Shown: positions 1 to 12,208 of the stretch, one piece after another
Numbering within the stretch: position 1 is the stretch's first letter
Layout: each line of letters begins with the position of its first letter
Origin: Gammaproteobacteria bacterium Ga0074134
Lineage (GTDB): Bacteria; Pseudomonadota; Gammaproteobacteria; Ga0077554; Ga007554
Length of the DNA stretch: 38,671 nt
NCBI GenBank assembly: GCA_001464965.1
Contig: LNEJ01000071.1
Coordinates: 1 to 38,671, forward strand
Reading direction: 5' to 3'
Made by a program: the position numbers and the translations under genes
Notes under the pieces: model-generated
Databases searched by the model: none
What the model was told of the DNA's origin: nothing
Seen by the model: the letters and a program-made list of their open reading frames with translations, nothing else

Positions 1-22
1 ATGTCCGTCTGCTTTTTGCCAT
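1..22 (-). CDS. First codons of a possible transposase (partial)
   Basis: The minus strand has ATG at 22-20 followed by codons for MAKSRRT, running out of the window. AGGTGA lies a few bases upstream at Shine-Dalgarno distance. Only seven codons are visible, so the product is unknown; a transposase is suggested only by the IS-like sequence just upstream. Confidence 0.25.
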
Positions 23-95
23 TTCGTCACCTGTTTTATATTGAGGGTGATGTTATCACCCATAATCAGGTGGCCAAATTAACTATGCCACTACA
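1..95 (-). mobile_element. Probable end of an insertion sequence, cut by the window edge
   Basis: Read on the minus strand, this stretch begins TGTAGTGGCATAG right after the coding frame of the neighbouring gene breaks off. It holds TGGCC/GGCCA-type short repeats, a GTGGC...GCCAC inverted pair (70-74 and 87-91), and a perfect 7-bp palindrome GGGTGAT/ATCACCC at 45-61. An ATG at 22-20 with an AGGTGA ribosome site could start a transposase. Nested short terminal repeats ahead of an ORF fit the ends of IS21-type elements, but the family name is an inference. Only one end lies in the window, so element length and target duplication cannot be checked. Confidence 0.4.
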
Positions 96-579
96 CAGTC
101 ACGGAAAAAGTTTGACCCGCCAAGTGAACAGGAAACACATCCCGACACAAGATAAAATGGCTACCCTCTGGGGGCCTCAGTATGGTTGCACCTATAGGGC
201 TTGATCGGACGGGGCGAATCGTAGAAAAACCAATATATGAATTTGGTATCGTAGCAACTCTGTCAATATAATCTAATGCGGTTTCATTTTGGTCAATCAA
301 TGGAAAACTAAAAAAATGTAACCTTTCGCAATATTTATCTACATTGGCAAAAATTCTTGAATAATACGCATTATATTCGGCAAAAAAATCCGGGTCTTGC
401 ACTGGATATTGTTTAATAACGGCCGTACAGCCATGAGCAATCACTTGGTTAAGTACATTGATCAGAGGATTGAACCGCGGCGGCTTGGCTAAAGGAGCGT
501 GCTCGATAAGTTTACCGAGCACATTCTTAAGCATTTCTTCGAGTGTGGTTATTTGGTAAATCTGAAGCCGTTCAGACAT
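91..579 (-). CDS. Unrecognised protein, probably truncated at its C terminus
   Basis: This 162-aa frame starts with ATG at 579 (MSERLQIYQITT). I do not recognise the family with confidence. The N-terminal half is helical-looking and hydrophilic; the C-terminal part (YIGFSTIRPVRSSPIGATIL, then FPVHLAGQTFSV) looks like the interior of a beta-rich domain, not a natural end. The frame stops at TAG immediately where IS-like sequence begins, so I infer that an insertion removed the rest. There is no signal peptide or transmembrane segment. It lies 78 bp downstream of a small ORF on the same strand, separated from it by a strong hairpin, so it probably has its own promoter or is silent. Confidence 0.55.
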   Translation of the reverse strand: MSERLQIYQITTLEEMLKNVLGKLIEHAPLAKPPRFNPLINVLNQVIAHGCTAVIKQYPVQDPDFFAEYNAYYSRIFANVDKYCERLHFFSFPLIDQNETALDYIDRVATIPNSYIGFSTIRPVRSSPIGATILRPPEGSHFILCRDVFPVHLAGQTFSVTV

Positions 580-602
580 AATACGTTTGCAATTCCGAAT
601 AG

Positions 603-643
603 AACAAAGCCACTATACGCGCGGCGCGTATAGTGGCTTTGTT
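603..643 (-). terminator. Perfect 20-bp inverted repeat, probable terminator
   Basis: Arms 603-622 and 624-643 are exact reverse complements (AACAAAGCCACTATACGCGC) around one central base, so a stem of about 18 bp with a 5-nt loop would form. It lies 15 bp after the stop codon of the 62-aa gene and before the start of the 162-aa gene. The outer ends are AACAAAG and CTTTGTT, giving only a short U-rich tail, so intrinsic termination is likely but not certain. It could act in either direction. Confidence 0.65.
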
Positions 644-657
644 TGGAGAGCACTTAA

Positions 658-846
658 TTATCTCAGCGTCAATCCCTTGTTTTCCTCGTAGGCCTGTCTC
701 TGCTTAGCGCGAATTTCCTCTATCTTAGGGGAGACGCGCTCATAGAAATCAAGATAAAAACTTTGCTTTGTTTCCTCGGTCAACTTTTTTCGCTGTCCAG
801 TCCGAAGAACCTCCAACATTAAATCACTCAGTGATTCAGTCGCCAT
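658..846 (-). CDS. Small hydrophilic protein of unknown function (62 aa)
   Basis: I choose ATG at 846-844 because AGGAGG lies at ideal distance upstream; the frame is open further to an ATG at 954 (98 aa), but that start has no ribosome site. The 62-aa product (MATESLSDLMLEVL...) is charged and predicted helical, with a KIEEIRAKQRQAYEE stretch near the C terminus that could be a short amphipathic or coiled helix. No domain is recognised. The size and charge resemble antitoxins or small regulatory proteins, but no partner with toxin features is adjacent. A strong hairpin follows the stop codon, so it appears to be a single-gene transcript. Confidence 0.5.
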   Translation of the reverse strand: MATESLSDLMLEVLRTGQRKKLTEETKQSFYLDFYERVSPKIEEIRAKQRQAYEENKGLTLR

Positions 847-1125
847 AAAAGTCCTCCTAATCTCTAATCTATTTTGCCAGCCTTTACGATTCTGCTCGTC
901 CTGCCTTACCCTTTTTTCTAGCCACAAAACATCACACAATGCCCTGAATATCATTTAGAACCAGAAGCTCGATTCCGTCAAGCATTTTCTCTGTTCCTGT
1001 TTTGGCAGCACCAAAAAAGCGATACTTAAATTATCGGCAATAAAACCGTCTCCTGAAGCATCCAGGTTTAATATGCAAAAAATGAACCTAAAAATATTTC
1101 TCCTGAGAAAGCCGCTCGGAACGGT

Positions 1126-3834
<2,709 letters not shown>

Positions 3835-3933
3835 GGGATAATCAATTTCAGAAATCGGAGGATGGGGAAAAGAGCCAGGATACAGGCCCCAGTCTATGTT
3901 ATGTTTTCGTCTGCATCGCAATCATTGAAAAAC

Positions 3934-4389
3934 ATGCCAATCAAGACACCTAAACGCGTAGCCGGCCTGCTGGCGGGAAGTCATGACATACTCCAGCCGC
4001 TGCTCGCCCGCGCCAAGCGGCTGGAACATCTGAACCATGTCTTGCGTAACCAGCTACCGCCGCCGCTAAACCAGCACTGTCAGGTCGCAAACATCCGGGG
4101 TGATACGCTGGTATTGCATGCCGATTCATCCGCCTGGGCGCTGAAACTGCGCTATAGCGTGCCTGTTATGCTCGCACAACTGCAAAAGCAAGCTGCCCTG
4201 CAGCACCTGCGCGGCATCGACATCAAAGTCAGGCCCGCCAGCGTAGCCGCTGCCCCGGCAGAAAAACCAAGGCGCGCGCGCATGTCCGGGGATACCGCCA
4301 GCCTGCTTGACAGCATGGCCGATGCCATCGCCCACCCCACGCTACAAGCCGCGCTGCATCGTCTGGCGCGGCATGGAAAGCGCAGCTAA
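3934..4389 (+). CDS. dciA: DciA-like (DUF721) replicative helicase loader/operator
   Basis: The 151-aa frame from ATG 3934 (MPIKTPKRVAGLLAG) has the DUF721 layout: a short basic N terminus, LNHVLRNQLPPPLNQHCQVANIRGDTLVLHADSSAWALKLRY in the middle (residues about 30-75), then a charged, low-complexity tail. DciA is known to help load the DnaB helicase in bacteria without DnaC. An in-frame ATG at 3901 would add 11 residues; neither start has a strong ribosome site. The gene lies between secA (divergent) and lpxC (convergent, 68 bp between the ends), its usual place in many gammaproteobacteria. This is the only plus-strand gene in the first 23 kb. Confidence 0.85.
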   Translation: MPIKTPKRVAGLLAGSHDILQPLLARAKRLEHLNHVLRNQLPPPLNQHCQVANIRGDTLVLHADSSAWALKLRYSVPVMLAQLQKQAALQHLRGIDIKVRPASVAAAPAEKPRRARMSGDTASLLDSMADAIAHPTLQAALHRLARHGKRS

Positions 4390-4457
4390 GGGCACCTCTA
4401 ATACTATTTCTATCTCAAAACACCAATAATTAGGGTACGCGCACCCGAGTCCATCCC

Positions 4458-5372
4458 TCAACCCGCCGTCACCGGCTGCAGGAAAGAGATGGGGGCCGAT
4501 GTGTTTTCCTCTTCGAAAGTCACCAGCTCCCAGGCGTTCTCGTTGGCCATCAGCGCACGCAACAAACGGTTATTCAATTGGTGCCCCGACTTGTAGCCGC
4601 TGAACGCGCCGATCAGGCTGTGCCCGAGCAGGTAGAGGTCGCCTACGGCGTCCAGCACCTTGTGCTTGACGAACTCGTCCTCGTAACGCAGGCCATCTTC
4701 GTTGAGGATGCGGTAGTCGTCCACAACAATCGCATTATCGGGACTGCCGCCTAATGCCAGTTTGTTTTTGCGCAGCATCTCTATGTCGCGCATAAAACCG
4801 AAGGTGCGGGCGCGGCTGACTTCCTTGACAAACGAGGTCGTGGAAAAGTCCACAACCACCTCCTGAGGACGTCCCTTGAAAGCCGGGTGGTCGAAGTCTA
4901 TGCTGAACGAAACCTTGAAGCCGTCAAAAGGATCGAATCTGGCCCACTTATCGCCATCCTGAACAAGCACGGACTCCTTGATGCGAATGAAACGCTTGGG
5001 CGCGTTCTGCTCTACCACGCCAGCCGACTGGATGAGGAACACGAAGGGACCGGCGCTGCCATCCATGATGGGCACCTCAGGCGCGCTGATGTCGATATAG
5101 GCATTGTCGATGCCCAGACCCGCCAGCGCCGACAACAGATGCTCCACGGTGGATACAGACGCGGCACCGCTGCCCAGTGTCGTGGACAAACGGGTATCAC
5201 CGACGTTGTCCGGGGAGGCGTGGATTTCCACCGGCGGATCAAGATCCACGCGGCGAAACACGATACCCGCATCGGCGGCGGCAGGCCGGAGTGTCAGGTA
5301 TACCTTTTCACCCGTGTGCAAGCCGACGCCCGTGGCCCTGATGACGTTTTTTAAAGTGCGCTGCTTGATCAT
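4458..5372 (-). CDS. lpxC: UDP-3-O-acyl-N-acetylglucosamine deacetylase LpxC
   Basis: Zinc enzyme for the first committed step of lipid A synthesis, in the cytoplasm. The 304-aa product starts at ATG 5372 ([22 protein letters not shown]), matching family length and N terminus; an ATG at 5399 would only add nine residues. Zinc ligands are H78 ([10 protein letters not shown]), H237 and D241 ([11 protein letters not shown]), with E77 and H264 (SGHQLNNRL) as catalytic residues. It ends the dcw series after ftsZ, 170 bp downstream of it, so it may use its own promoter in that gap. In enterobacteria LpxC level is set by proteolysis of its C-terminal tail; here the tail ends PVTAG. Confidence 0.97.
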   Translation of the reverse strand: MIKQRTLKNVIRATGVGLHTGEKVYLTLRPAAADAGIVFRRVDLDPPVEIHASPDNVGDTRLSTTLGSGAASVSTVEHLLSALAGLGIDNAYIDISAPEVPIMDGSAGPFVFLIQSAGVVEQNAPKRFIRIKESVLVQDGDKWARFDPFDGFKVSFSIDFDHPAFKGRPQEVVVDFSTTSFVKEVSRARTFGFMRDIEMLRKNKLALGGSPDNAIVVDDYRILNEDGLRYEDEFVKHKVLDAVGDLYLLGHSLIGAFSGYKSGHQLNNRLLRALMANENAWELVTFEEENTSAPISFLQPVTAG

Positions 5373-5510
5373 ACTAACAATACCACGATATCCATACACG
5401 ATAGCCTACCCTGCCCCGCCATCATGACGGGACACTGCGAGGCTTCTTTGGCCTCATGTTATCACAGCGCAACAAACCCTGCCTAGTAAAAACAGGGCCG
5501 CCGCTCCCAC

Positions 5511-5536
5511 GTGCCGGCTGGAGTTCCGGCCAGCAC
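5511..5536 (-). other. Hairpin just after ftsZ
   Basis: Six bases beyond the ftsZ stop, the minus strand reads GTGCTGGCCGG, a 4-nt loop, then CCAGCCGGCAC. The arms pair over 11 positions with one mismatch and one G-U pair. No run of T follows at once (a short T run lies about 30 bp on), so it is a weak terminator or an mRNA-stabilising stem between ftsZ and lpxC. Confidence 0.3.
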
Positions 5537-5542
5537 GGCCAC

Positions 5543-6763
5543 TCAGTCCGCCTGCCGGCGCAGAAACGCGGGGATATCCAGGTAGTCCAGATTGGAATCC
5601 AGGTTGATCGCCTGCGCATGACGCCCAGCCACGGCCTGGTTACGCATGACTGTCGGGCGGTCCAGCTTGCCGTAATCAATGTCGCCCATGCCAAATCCAG
5701 CGTTTTGGTCGCTCGCATAGCCACTCTGCGCATTGCTGTGCCCGGTGCTCAGCCCGGCAACGCTCTGGTAAACCAGCTTGACCGGCTTCTCGGTAATTTC
5801 CTCACGTCCGCCCAGCCCGGTGGCGACCACGGTGACACGCAGCTCGCCAGCCACCATATCAGGATCGATTACCGTCCCCACCACCACCGTGGCATTCTCC
5901 GAGGCAAACTCTTTGATGATATTGCCGACCTCTTCAAACTCACCAATGGACATGTCCAGACCAGCGGTGACGTTCACCAGGATACCGCGCGCGCCGGACA
6001 GATTAATGTCTTCCAGCAGCGGGCTGGCGACGGCGGCCTCGGCGGCGCGTCTTGCGCGATCATCGCCGCTGGCCGAGCCCGATCCCATCATGCCCATGCC
6101 CATCTCGGACATCACGGTGCGCACGTCGGCAAAGTCGACGTTGATCAGGCCGGGACGGGTAATCAGCTCCGCGATACCCTGCACCGCGCCTAGCAGGACG
6201 TTGTTTGCCGATTTGAAGGCATCGAGCAGGGATACTCCCTTGCCCAGCACGGAGAGCAGCTTTTCGTTGGGGATCGTGATCAGCGAATCGACATGCTGTG
6301 CCAGCTCTTTGATGCCGGCCTGTGCCACCTTCATGCGCTTGGCGCCTTCAAAGGGGAACGGCTTGGTCACCACGGCCACGGTAAGAATGCCCATTTCCTT
6401 TGCGATCTGCGCCACGATAGGCGCAGCGCCGGTGCCAGTGCCGCCGCCCATGCCGGCGGTGATAAACAGCATGTCAGTCCCTTCGATCAGCTCCATGATG
6501 CGGTCACGGTCTTCCAGCGCCGCCTGTCTGCCGACATCGGGATTGGCGCCCGCGCCCAGCCCTTTGGTCATGCTGCCGCCCAGTTGCAGCACGGTGCGCG
6601 CCGAGGAGTTTTTCAGTGCCTGCGCGTCGGTATTGGCGCAGATGAAATCGACGCCATCGATGCTCGCCACCACCATATGCTCAACAGCGTTGCCGCCACC
6701 GCCGCCCACACCAATAACCTTGATAACTGCGTTTTGACTGTATGCATCCATTAATTCAAACAT
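5543..6763 (-). CDS. ftsZ: Cell division GTPase FtsZ
   Basis: Tubulin homologue that polymerises into the Z ring at midcell. The start at 6763 ([20 protein letters not shown]) has GGAG at good distance upstream and gives 406 aa; an ATG at 6808 would add 15 atypical residues. The glycine-rich start [13 protein letters not shown] (residues 18-30) and the tubulin signature GMGGGTGTG (104-112) bind GTP; the T7-loop region [15 protein letters not shown] supplies the catalytic acid. After a variable linker the conserved C-terminal peptide [15 protein letters not shown], the binding site for FtsA and ZipA, is intact. It lies 81 bp downstream of ftsA. Confidence 0.98.
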   Translation of the reverse strand: MFELMDAYSQNAVIKVIGVGGGGGNAVEHMVVASIDGVDFICANTDAQALKNSSARTVLQLGGSMTKGLGAGANPDVGRQAALEDRDRIMELIEGTDMLFITAGMGGGTGTGAAPIVAQIAKEMGILTVAVVTKPFPFEGAKRMKVAQAGIKELAQHVDSLITIPNEKLLSVLGKGVSLLDAFKSANNVLLGAVQGIAELITRPGLINVDFADVRTVMSEMGMGMMGSGSASGDDRARRAAEAAVASPLLEDINLSGARGILVNVTAGLDMSIGEFEEVGNIIKEFASENATVVVGTVIDPDMVAGELRVTVVATGLGGREEITEKPVKLVYQSVAGLSTGHSNAQSGYASDQNAGFGMGDIDYGKLDRPTVMRNQAVAGRHAQAINLDSNLDYLDIPAFLRRQAD

Positions 6764-6844
6764 GATTTTATCTCCTAAAATAACCCGCCATTGAACCGTT
6801 ATTTCCACAGAGTCACCGCACGCTCCGTGGCCAGACCTATGAAA

Positions 6845-8080
6845 CTAAAAACTCCCCTGAAACCAGCCCCTCATCCTTTCCCACATATTCTTGACGCCCT
6901 CTTTCACCTTCGCCTCCCCGCCACGTCCGTGACGCTGCTGGCAACCGAACAGCAAAAGTCCGACACCCGTGGCATGAATCGGATTGCGCACCACATCCAC
7001 CAATCCCGCAACATTCTGCGGAACTCCCAGGCGTACCGGCATGTGGAAAATTTCCTCTGCAAGCTCGACCACGCCTTCCATCTTGGACGTGCCGCCGGTC
7101 AGCACGATGCCGGCAGCAATCAGGCCTTCAAAACCGCTGCGCCGCAGTTCGGCCTGAACCAGGCTCAATAATTCTTCATAGCGCGGCTCAATCACCTCGG
7201 CCAGTGTCTGGCGCGCCAGACGGCGCGATGGGCGCTCACCAACGCCGGGCACTTCGATGGTTTCATTGACACTGGCCAGTTGCCGCAGCGCGCAACCGTA
7301 TTTGATCTTGATGTCCTCGGCAAACTGGGTTGGCGTGCGCAGCGCCACGGCAATATCATTGGTCACTTGATCACCGGCGATGGGTATCACCGCCGTATGG
7401 CGAATCGCACCGTCGGTAAAAATGGCAATGTCCGTGGTGCCACCGCCAATATCGACCAGACACACACCCAGCTCTTTTTCATCTTCGGTCAATACCGCGT
7501 AGCTGGATGCGAGCTGTTCGAGGATGACATCGTCCACTTCCAGGCCGCAGCGCCGCACGCATTTCTCGATATTCTGCGCCGCGCTCACCGCGCCGGTAAC
7601 GATGTGCACCTTGGCCTCAAGGCGCACGCCCGACATGCCGATGGGTTCGCGGATGCCCTCCTGGTGATCGATGATGAATTCCTGCGGCAGGATATGCAGG
7701 ATCTTCTGGTCGGCAGGAATCGCCACCGCGCGCGCGGCGTCGATAACGCGATCAACATCGGCGGAGGTCACTTCCTGGTCGCGGATCGCCACGATGCCAT
7801 GCGAATTGAGGCTGCGGATGTGGCTGCCCGCGATGCCCGCATAGACGGAGTGGATCTGGCATCCCGCCATCAGCTCAGCCTCTTCCACGGCGCGCTGGAT
7901 GGATTGCACGGTAGACTCGATATTCACCACCACGCCCTTCTTCAGGCCGCGCGATGGATGCGAGCCGATGCCAATGATCTCGACCTTCCCCTCCGGCGTG
8001 ATCTCGCACACAATCGCCACCACCTTGGAGGTGCCGATATCGAGACCTACGATCAAATCTTTGTCAGACTTCTTGGACAT
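6845..8080 (-). CDS. ftsA: Cell division protein FtsA
   Basis: Actin-like ATPase that tethers FtsZ to the membrane and recruits later division proteins. The 411-aa product begins MSKKSDKDLIVGLDIGTSKV, the phosphate-1 loop of the actin fold, and contains CLVDIGGGTTDIAIF (phosphate-2) and GIVLTGGTSKMEGV (adenosine motif). The C terminus NMWERMRGWFQGSF is the amphipathic membrane-targeting helix. Start ATG 8080 is the only sensible choice. It lies 102 bp after ftsQ, a gap that contains a palindromic repeat, and 81 bp before ftsZ. Confidence 0.97.
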   Translation of the reverse strand: MSKKSDKDLIVGLDIGTSKVVAIVCEITPEGKVEIIGIGSHPSRGLKKGVVVNIESTVQSIQRAVEEAELMAGCQIHSVYAGIAGSHIRSLNSHGIVAIRDQEVTSADVDRVIDAARAVAIPADQKILHILPQEFIIDHQEGIREPIGMSGVRLEAKVHIVTGAVSAAQNIEKCVRRCGLEVDDVILEQLASSYAVLTEDEKELGVCLVDIGGGTTDIAIFTDGAIRHTAVIPIAGDQVTNDIAVALRTPTQFAEDIKIKYGCALRQLASVNETIEVPGVGERPSRRLARQTLAEVIEPRYEELLSLVQAELRRSGFEGLIAAGIVLTGGTSKMEGVVELAEEIFHMPVRLGVPQNVAGLVDVVRNPIHATGVGLLLFGCQQRHGRGGEAKVKEGVKNMWERMRGWFQGSF

Positions 8081-8125
8081 TTAAATCTTTTACCCCTAGT
8101 TAAGAAAGCACATCCGTGTGCCGCC

Positions 8126-8152
8126 GGAATCTCTGAATAAATCAGGAATTCC
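8126..8152. repeat. Degenerate palindromic repeat, related to the one at 25007
   Basis: The core TCTGAATAAATCAG is shared with the perfect palindrome at 25007-25039. Here the outer arms are GGAATC and GAATTCC, so the stem is imperfect around the same ATAAA loop. It sits in the ftsQ-ftsA gap and leaves both genes intact. Two related copies in intergenic positions suggest a dispersed REP-like element. Confidence 0.5.
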
Positions 8153-8182
8153 TTAAATCTTTCTCCACGCGGATCATCCGCC

Positions 8183-8950
8183 TCATACCTTTTTCCAGCG
8201 CACCGCAAATCCATTCGTATAACGCAGATCCACCTCGCCGATGTCCGCCGCGCGCGCCGCGAGCGCTATCGGATAGATGCGTGCGAAGCGCGTCAAGCGC
8301 GCATCGTCGGCAACGTGGCCCAATACCACCAGCAGGGTGCCGTTATCCAATTCGATCCGCCAGGAACGGCGATCATCCAGCGATACGCGGCTGACATGCA
8401 GCGCGAGTGGCTTTAAGGTCTTGTCCATATCCCGGTAACGCGCGGCGACCACGGTCTCGCTGCCTTGCGGCCCCTGCAATTCGGGCAAGCCTGCCGGATA
8501 ACTTGCTGCGGGAGGAAAGAACAGCGCGCCATGACTGTTGATTAGCCCGCCACTGCCCCAGCGCGCCATGGGCAGGTGCTCCACGACGGCAATCTGTAGC
8601 GTATCCGGCCAGACGCGGCGCACGCTGACGGCATGCACCCATGGCAAGCGCAGCACGGCATCCCTGACCGCATCGACATCGACATTGAAAAACCCTCCCG
8701 CCGTATACGCGGCAGCCGCCTGCTGCAACTGTTGTGCGCTCAGGTGATGAAGCTGGCCTTCAACCTTCACCGCCGTAATCGGCAAGGTACGCGGGTCATC
8801 CAGCCTCACCCAGCTCCATGCCGCCAATCCACACAATGTCACGCCTAGCGCCGCCATGACGATCAGGCGGCCATTGATGCGCTCTCGCCAGCCGCCACTT
8901 TGAGCCGGCTCGATGCGTCGATTGGTTTTAGGAGGGCGCTTGCCAAACAT
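8183..8950 (-). CDS. ftsQ: Cell division protein FtsQ
   Basis: Bitopic inner-membrane divisome protein that binds FtsB/FtsL. I take ATG 8950 (MFGKRPPKTNRRIEPAQSGG), giving 255 aa with a basic cytoplasmic tail, a transmembrane helix at about residues 28-46 (LIVMAALGVTLCGLAAWSWV), a POTRA domain starting at ITAVKVEG with a VRRVWPDTLQIAVVEH segment, and a periplasmic FtsQ domain. A GTG at 9007 in the same frame would overlap the end of ddl by 28 bp and add 19 residues; the ribosome site is weak in both cases. Order ddl-ftsQ-ftsA-ftsZ is standard. Confidence 0.93.
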   Translation of the reverse strand: MFGKRPPKTNRRIEPAQSGGWRERINGRLIVMAALGVTLCGLAAWSWVRLDDPRTLPITAVKVEGQLHHLSAQQLQQAAAAYTAGGFFNVDVDAVRDAVLRLPWVHAVSVRRVWPDTLQIAVVEHLPMARWGSGGLINSHGALFFPPAASYPAGLPELQGPQGSETVVAARYRDMDKTLKPLALHVSRVSLDDRRSWRIELDNGTLLVVLGHVADDARLTRFARIYPIALAARAADIGEVDLRYTNGFAVRWKKV

Positions 8951-8979
8951 GTTCGTTAAAATTTCTTTCCATCTCTCGC

Positions 8980-9894
8980 TTACAATGTTGTTTCCAATAC
9001 CCGCCACACCAGCTCTTCAAATTCGATTCCGGCCACACGGGCCGCCATCGGTACCAGGCTGTGGCTGGTCATGCCGGGAGAGGTGTTCATCTCCAGAAAA
9101 TACGGATTGCCCTCGCGGTCTATGATGAGATCCACCCGCGCCCAGCCACGGCACCCCAGCACGCGGAAGGCGCGCAACACGATGTCGTGCAGGCGGCTCT
9201 CCTCTTCGGCGGGAAGGCCCGGGCAGTAGTAGCGCGTGTCATCGCGGAAATACTTGGCCTGGTAATCATAGAACTCGCACGGCGTTTCGATACGGATCGA
9301 AGGCAGCACGCGATCACCCAGCACAGGGAACTGCACCTCTTGCCCTTCGATAAACTGTTCCGCGAGCACCAGGCTGTCGTATTGCACCGCCACACGCCAG
9401 GCCTCTATAAGCTGATCGGCACGGGTCACCTTGGCGATACCGATGCTGGATCCCTCGGTAGCCGGTTTGACGAAGATCGGCAATCCGAGCTGGGCCACCA
9501 CGACATCGGGGTCGAAACCTTCCTCCAGCAACATATAGCGTGGCGTAGGCACGCCTGCGGCCTGCCACACCAGTTTGGTACGCCATTTGTCCATCGCCAG
9601 CGCACTGGCCAGCACGCCGCTGCCGGTATAGGGAATGTCCATCAGCTCCAGCGCACCCTGGATGGTGCCGTCCTCGCCATAGCGTCCGTGCAAAATGATG
9701 AAGGCGCGGTCATAGCCGCGCAGATCAGCCAGATCACGCTCGGCGGGATCGAAGGGGTGGGCGTCGACACCGCGGTTGCGCAGTCCGGTGAGCACGGCGT
9801 TGCCGCTCATCAGCGAAACCTCGCGCTCGGCCGAGCGGCCGCCCAGCAGTACCGCGACCTTGCCGAAATCTTTGGGATTGTCAGTCTTGCTCAT
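8980..9894 (-). CDS. ddl: D-alanine--D-alanine ligase
   Basis: Cytoplasmic ATP-grasp enzyme joining two D-alanines for the peptidoglycan precursor. The 304-aa product is of DdlB length. Visible motifs are [19 protein letters not shown] at the N terminus, [18 protein letters not shown] (ATP loop, about residues 140-157), [20 protein letters not shown] and [15 protein letters not shown] (metal and substrate binding). Its ATG overlaps the murB stop as ATGA, indicating translational coupling. ftsQ starts 29 bp after its stop. Confidence 0.97.
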   Translation of the reverse strand: MSKTDNPKDFGKVAVLLGGRSAEREVSLMSGNAVLTGLRNRGVDAHPFDPAERDLADLRGYDRAFIILHGRYGEDGTIQGALELMDIPYTGSGVLASALAMDKWRTKLVWQAAGVPTPRYMLLEEGFDPDVVVAQLGLPIFVKPATEGSSIGIAKVTRADQLIEAWRVAVQYDSLVLAEQFIEGQEVQFPVLGDRVLPSIRIETPCEFYDYQAKYFRDDTRYYCPGLPAEEESRLHDIVLRAFRVLGCRGWARVDLIIDREGNPYFLEMNTSPGMTSHSLVPMAARVAGIEFEELVWRVLETTL

Positions 9895-10808
9895 AAGCGT
9901 GTCACCTCGCTCGGGCGTGGCTCACCGATAATGTGCGCCTCCCGGATTAATCTAATGCCGTGATCGCGCTCCACCACATCCGCCACATGCGCGATCAGTG
10001 CCTCTATGTCCGCTGCCGTAGCATTGCCGGTATTCACAATAAAGTTGGCGTGTTTGCTGGATACGCAGGCGCCGCCGATACACGTGCCTTTCAGTCCGCT
10101 GGCTTCGATCAACCGCGCCGCATGATCGCCGGGCGGATTGCGGAATACTGAACCGCAACTGGGCTGATTGGTCGGCTGGGTGCGGTTGCGTTTCTCCAGC
10201 AATTCCTTGATGCGCGCCTGGCTGGCCTCGGTATCGCCGCTTTGCAGCCTGAAATGCGCGGCGATGAACCATTCTCCCGCAGGTCCGGTGACGCTGCGAT
10301 AGCCGATGCGGTATTCGTCCGGCGCGCGCAGATGGCGCACGCCCTTGTGATCAATGGTTTCCACCGATTCCACCAGCGGCCAGGTCTCGCCACCGAAGGC
10401 GCCCGCATTCATCGCCAAGGCGCCGCCTACCGTGCCGGGGATGCCGGCGAAAAACTCGATACCCGCCAGCCCTTGGCGCGCGCAGTAACGGGCTACTTTG
10501 GCACAAGGCACGCCCGCCTCCGCACGTACCGTGACGCCGTCATGCTGTACCCCGCCCAGCGCACCGGCAATCATGATGACGGTGCCGGCAATGCCTCCGT
10601 CACGCACCAGCAGATTGCTACCCAGACCAACCCAGAAGAGCGGTTCGTGCTCCGGCAACTGGCTAAGGAACAGCGCCAGATCGTCGATGTCGGCGGGCTG
10701 ATAAAACTGCCGGGCCGGACCACCCACGCGCCAGCTGGTATGGCGCGCCATGGGCTCATCACGGAGCAGGGTACCGCGCAAAGCCGGTGGCTGGTGCATG
10801 GCTATCAC
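9891..10808 (-). CDS. murB: UDP-N-acetylenolpyruvoylglucosamine reductase MurB
   Basis: FAD/NADPH enzyme that reduces enolpyruvyl-UDP-GlcNAc to UDP-MurNAc. FAD-binding motifs [22 protein letters not shown] and [20 protein letters not shown] are present; the catalytic serine is in [14 protein letters not shown] and the glutamate in [10 protein letters not shown]. At 305 aa, with CGSVFRNP, it belongs to the short type II MurBs, not the E. coli-like type I. GTG 10808 overlaps the murC stop as GTGA and has AAGGAG 8 nt upstream, so I prefer it to the ATG nine bases later. Having murB between murC and ddl differs from the enterobacterial cluster but is common elsewhere. Confidence 0.96.
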   Translation of the reverse strand: MIAMHQPPALRGTLLRDEPMARHTSWRVGGPARQFYQPADIDDLALFLSQLPEHEPLFWVGLGSNLLVRDGGIAGTVIMIAGALGGVQHDGVTVRAEAGVPCAKVARYCARQGLAGIEFFAGIPGTVGGALAMNAGAFGGETWPLVESVETIDHKGVRHLRAPDEYRIGYRSVTGPAGEWFIAAHFRLQSGDTEASQARIKELLEKRNRTQPTNQPSCGSVFRNPPGDHAARLIEASGLKGTCIGGACVSSKHANFIVNTGNATAADIEALIAHVADVVERDHGIRLIREAHIIGEPRPSEVTRL

Positions 10809-12208
10809 GCCATCAACTCCTTAAATTGCTGCGGCAACTTCGCCGCCGCCGTGCCGATGTCGCCCGCGCCCAGCGTGAGCAGGATGTCGCCCTTGCGCAG
10901 CAGCCCGGCCAGCGTTTCCGGCAACTCAGAAACACGTTCCACGAACACGGGATCGGCATGGCCGCGCGCCCGGATGGCGCGGCATAGCGTTCGCCCGTCG
11001 GCCCCGGCAATCGGCGCTTCACCCGCGGGATACACCTCCACCAGCGCCAGCACGTCCACCTCGGAGAGCACCTTGGCGAAGTCTTCAAACAGGTCGCGGG
11101 TACGCGTGTAGCGATGCGGCTGGAACGCCACAACAAGACGGCGCTCCGGCCAGCCGGCGCGTATCGCTTGCACCACGGCGGCGACCTCGCGCGGATGATG
11201 GCCGTAATCGTCGATCATCAGCACGCTGCCCGCGGGGGTGTCGATCTCGCCGTAATTCTGGAGACGCCGCCCGACGCCCTGGAACCCTGCCAGGGCGCGC
11301 AGAATCGCATCGTCGGCAACATCCACCTCATGGGCGATGGCTATCGCCGCCAAGGCGTTCAGCACATTGTGGCGGCCCGCCAGATTCGCGGTGACCGTCA
11401 ACCAATCACGTTGGCCGGGGCGCGACACGGTAAAGTAGGTGCGGTCCTGCTCCTGGCGAATATCGCTGGCGAAAATATCCGCGCCGCTGTCCTCACCGAT
11501 GCCATAGGTAATCACCGGACGCGTCACCTGCGGCAGGATCTGACGTACCACCGGATCATCCAGACACAGCACTGCCAGCCCGTAAAAGGGCAGATGATGC
11601 AGAAACTCGACAAAGGTCTGGCGCAGCCGCCCGAAATCGCCACCGTAGGTCTCCATATGATCAGCGTCGATGTTGGTCACCACGGCGATCATCGGCTGTA
11701 AATACAAAAATGATGCGTCGCTCTCGTCGGCCTCGGCTACCAGGTATTGGCCCGCACCAAGACGGGCATTGGCACCGGCGCTGTTGAGACGCCCACCGAT
11801 AACGAACGTGGGATCCAGCCCCCCTTCGGCGAGCAGGCTAGCGGCCAGGCTGGTGGTGGTGGTTTTACCGTGAGTGCCCGCCACGGCAATGCCTTGGCGG
11901 AAACGCATCAGTTCGGCAAGCATCTCGGCGCGCGGCACCACAGGAATACGCAGACGCTGCGCCTCGATCACCTCGGGATTATCGGCGCGCACGGCGGTGG
12001 AGGTCACCACCACGTCGCAGCCGCTGACACACTCCGCGCTGTGGCCCAGCGAGATGGAAACACCCAGCACTGACAGGCGGCGCGTCGCGGCGTTCTCATG
12101 GACATCCGAACCGGACACCTGATAGCCCAGGTTATGCAGCACCTCCGCGATGCCGCTCATGCCCGCGCCGCCGATGCCTACAAAATGAATACGTTTAATG
12201 CGCCTCAT
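10805..12208 (-). CDS. murC: UDP-N-acetylmuramate--L-alanine ligase MurC
   Basis: Adds L-alanine to UDP-MurNAc in the cytoplasm. ATG 12208 ([20 protein letters not shown]) overlaps the murG stop as ATGA and follows GGAGG; an upstream ATG at 12229 adds seven unlikely residues. The product is 467 aa. It has the N-terminal Rossmann motif GIGGAGMSG (11-19), the ATP loop GTHGKTTT (111-118), the central [10 protein letters not shown] segment, and the C-terminal YGHHPREV and FQPHRYTRT motifs of Mur ligases. Confidence 0.97.
   Translation of the reverse strand: MRRIKRIHFVGIGGAGMSGIAEVLHNLGYQVSGSDVHENAATRRLSVLGVSISLGHSAECVSGCDVVVTSTAVRADNPEVIEAQRLRIPVVPRAEMLAELMRFRQGIAVAGTHGKTTTTSLAASLLAEGGLDPTFVIGGRLNSAGANARLGAGQYLVAEADESDASFLYLQPMIAVVTNIDADHMETYGGDFGRLRQTFVEFLHHLPFYGLAVLCLDDPVVRQILPQVTRPVITYGIGEDSGADIFASDIRQEQDRTYFTVSRPGQRDWLTVTANLAGRHNVLNALAAIAIAHEVDVADDAILRALAGFQGVGRRLQNYGEIDTPAGSVLMIDDYGHHPREVAAVVQAIRAGWPERRLVVAFQPHRYTRTRDLFEDFAKVLSEVDVLALVEVYPAGEAPIAGADGRTLCRAIRARGHADPVFVERVSELPETLAGLLRKGDILLTLGAGDIGTAAAKLPQQFKELMA

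Noticed and set aside
847-1125. Possible coding sequence between secA and the 62-aa gene
   Set aside because: An open minus-strand frame exists but without a start codon or domain; the stretch is AT-rich and I see only a weak hairpin after the secA stop.
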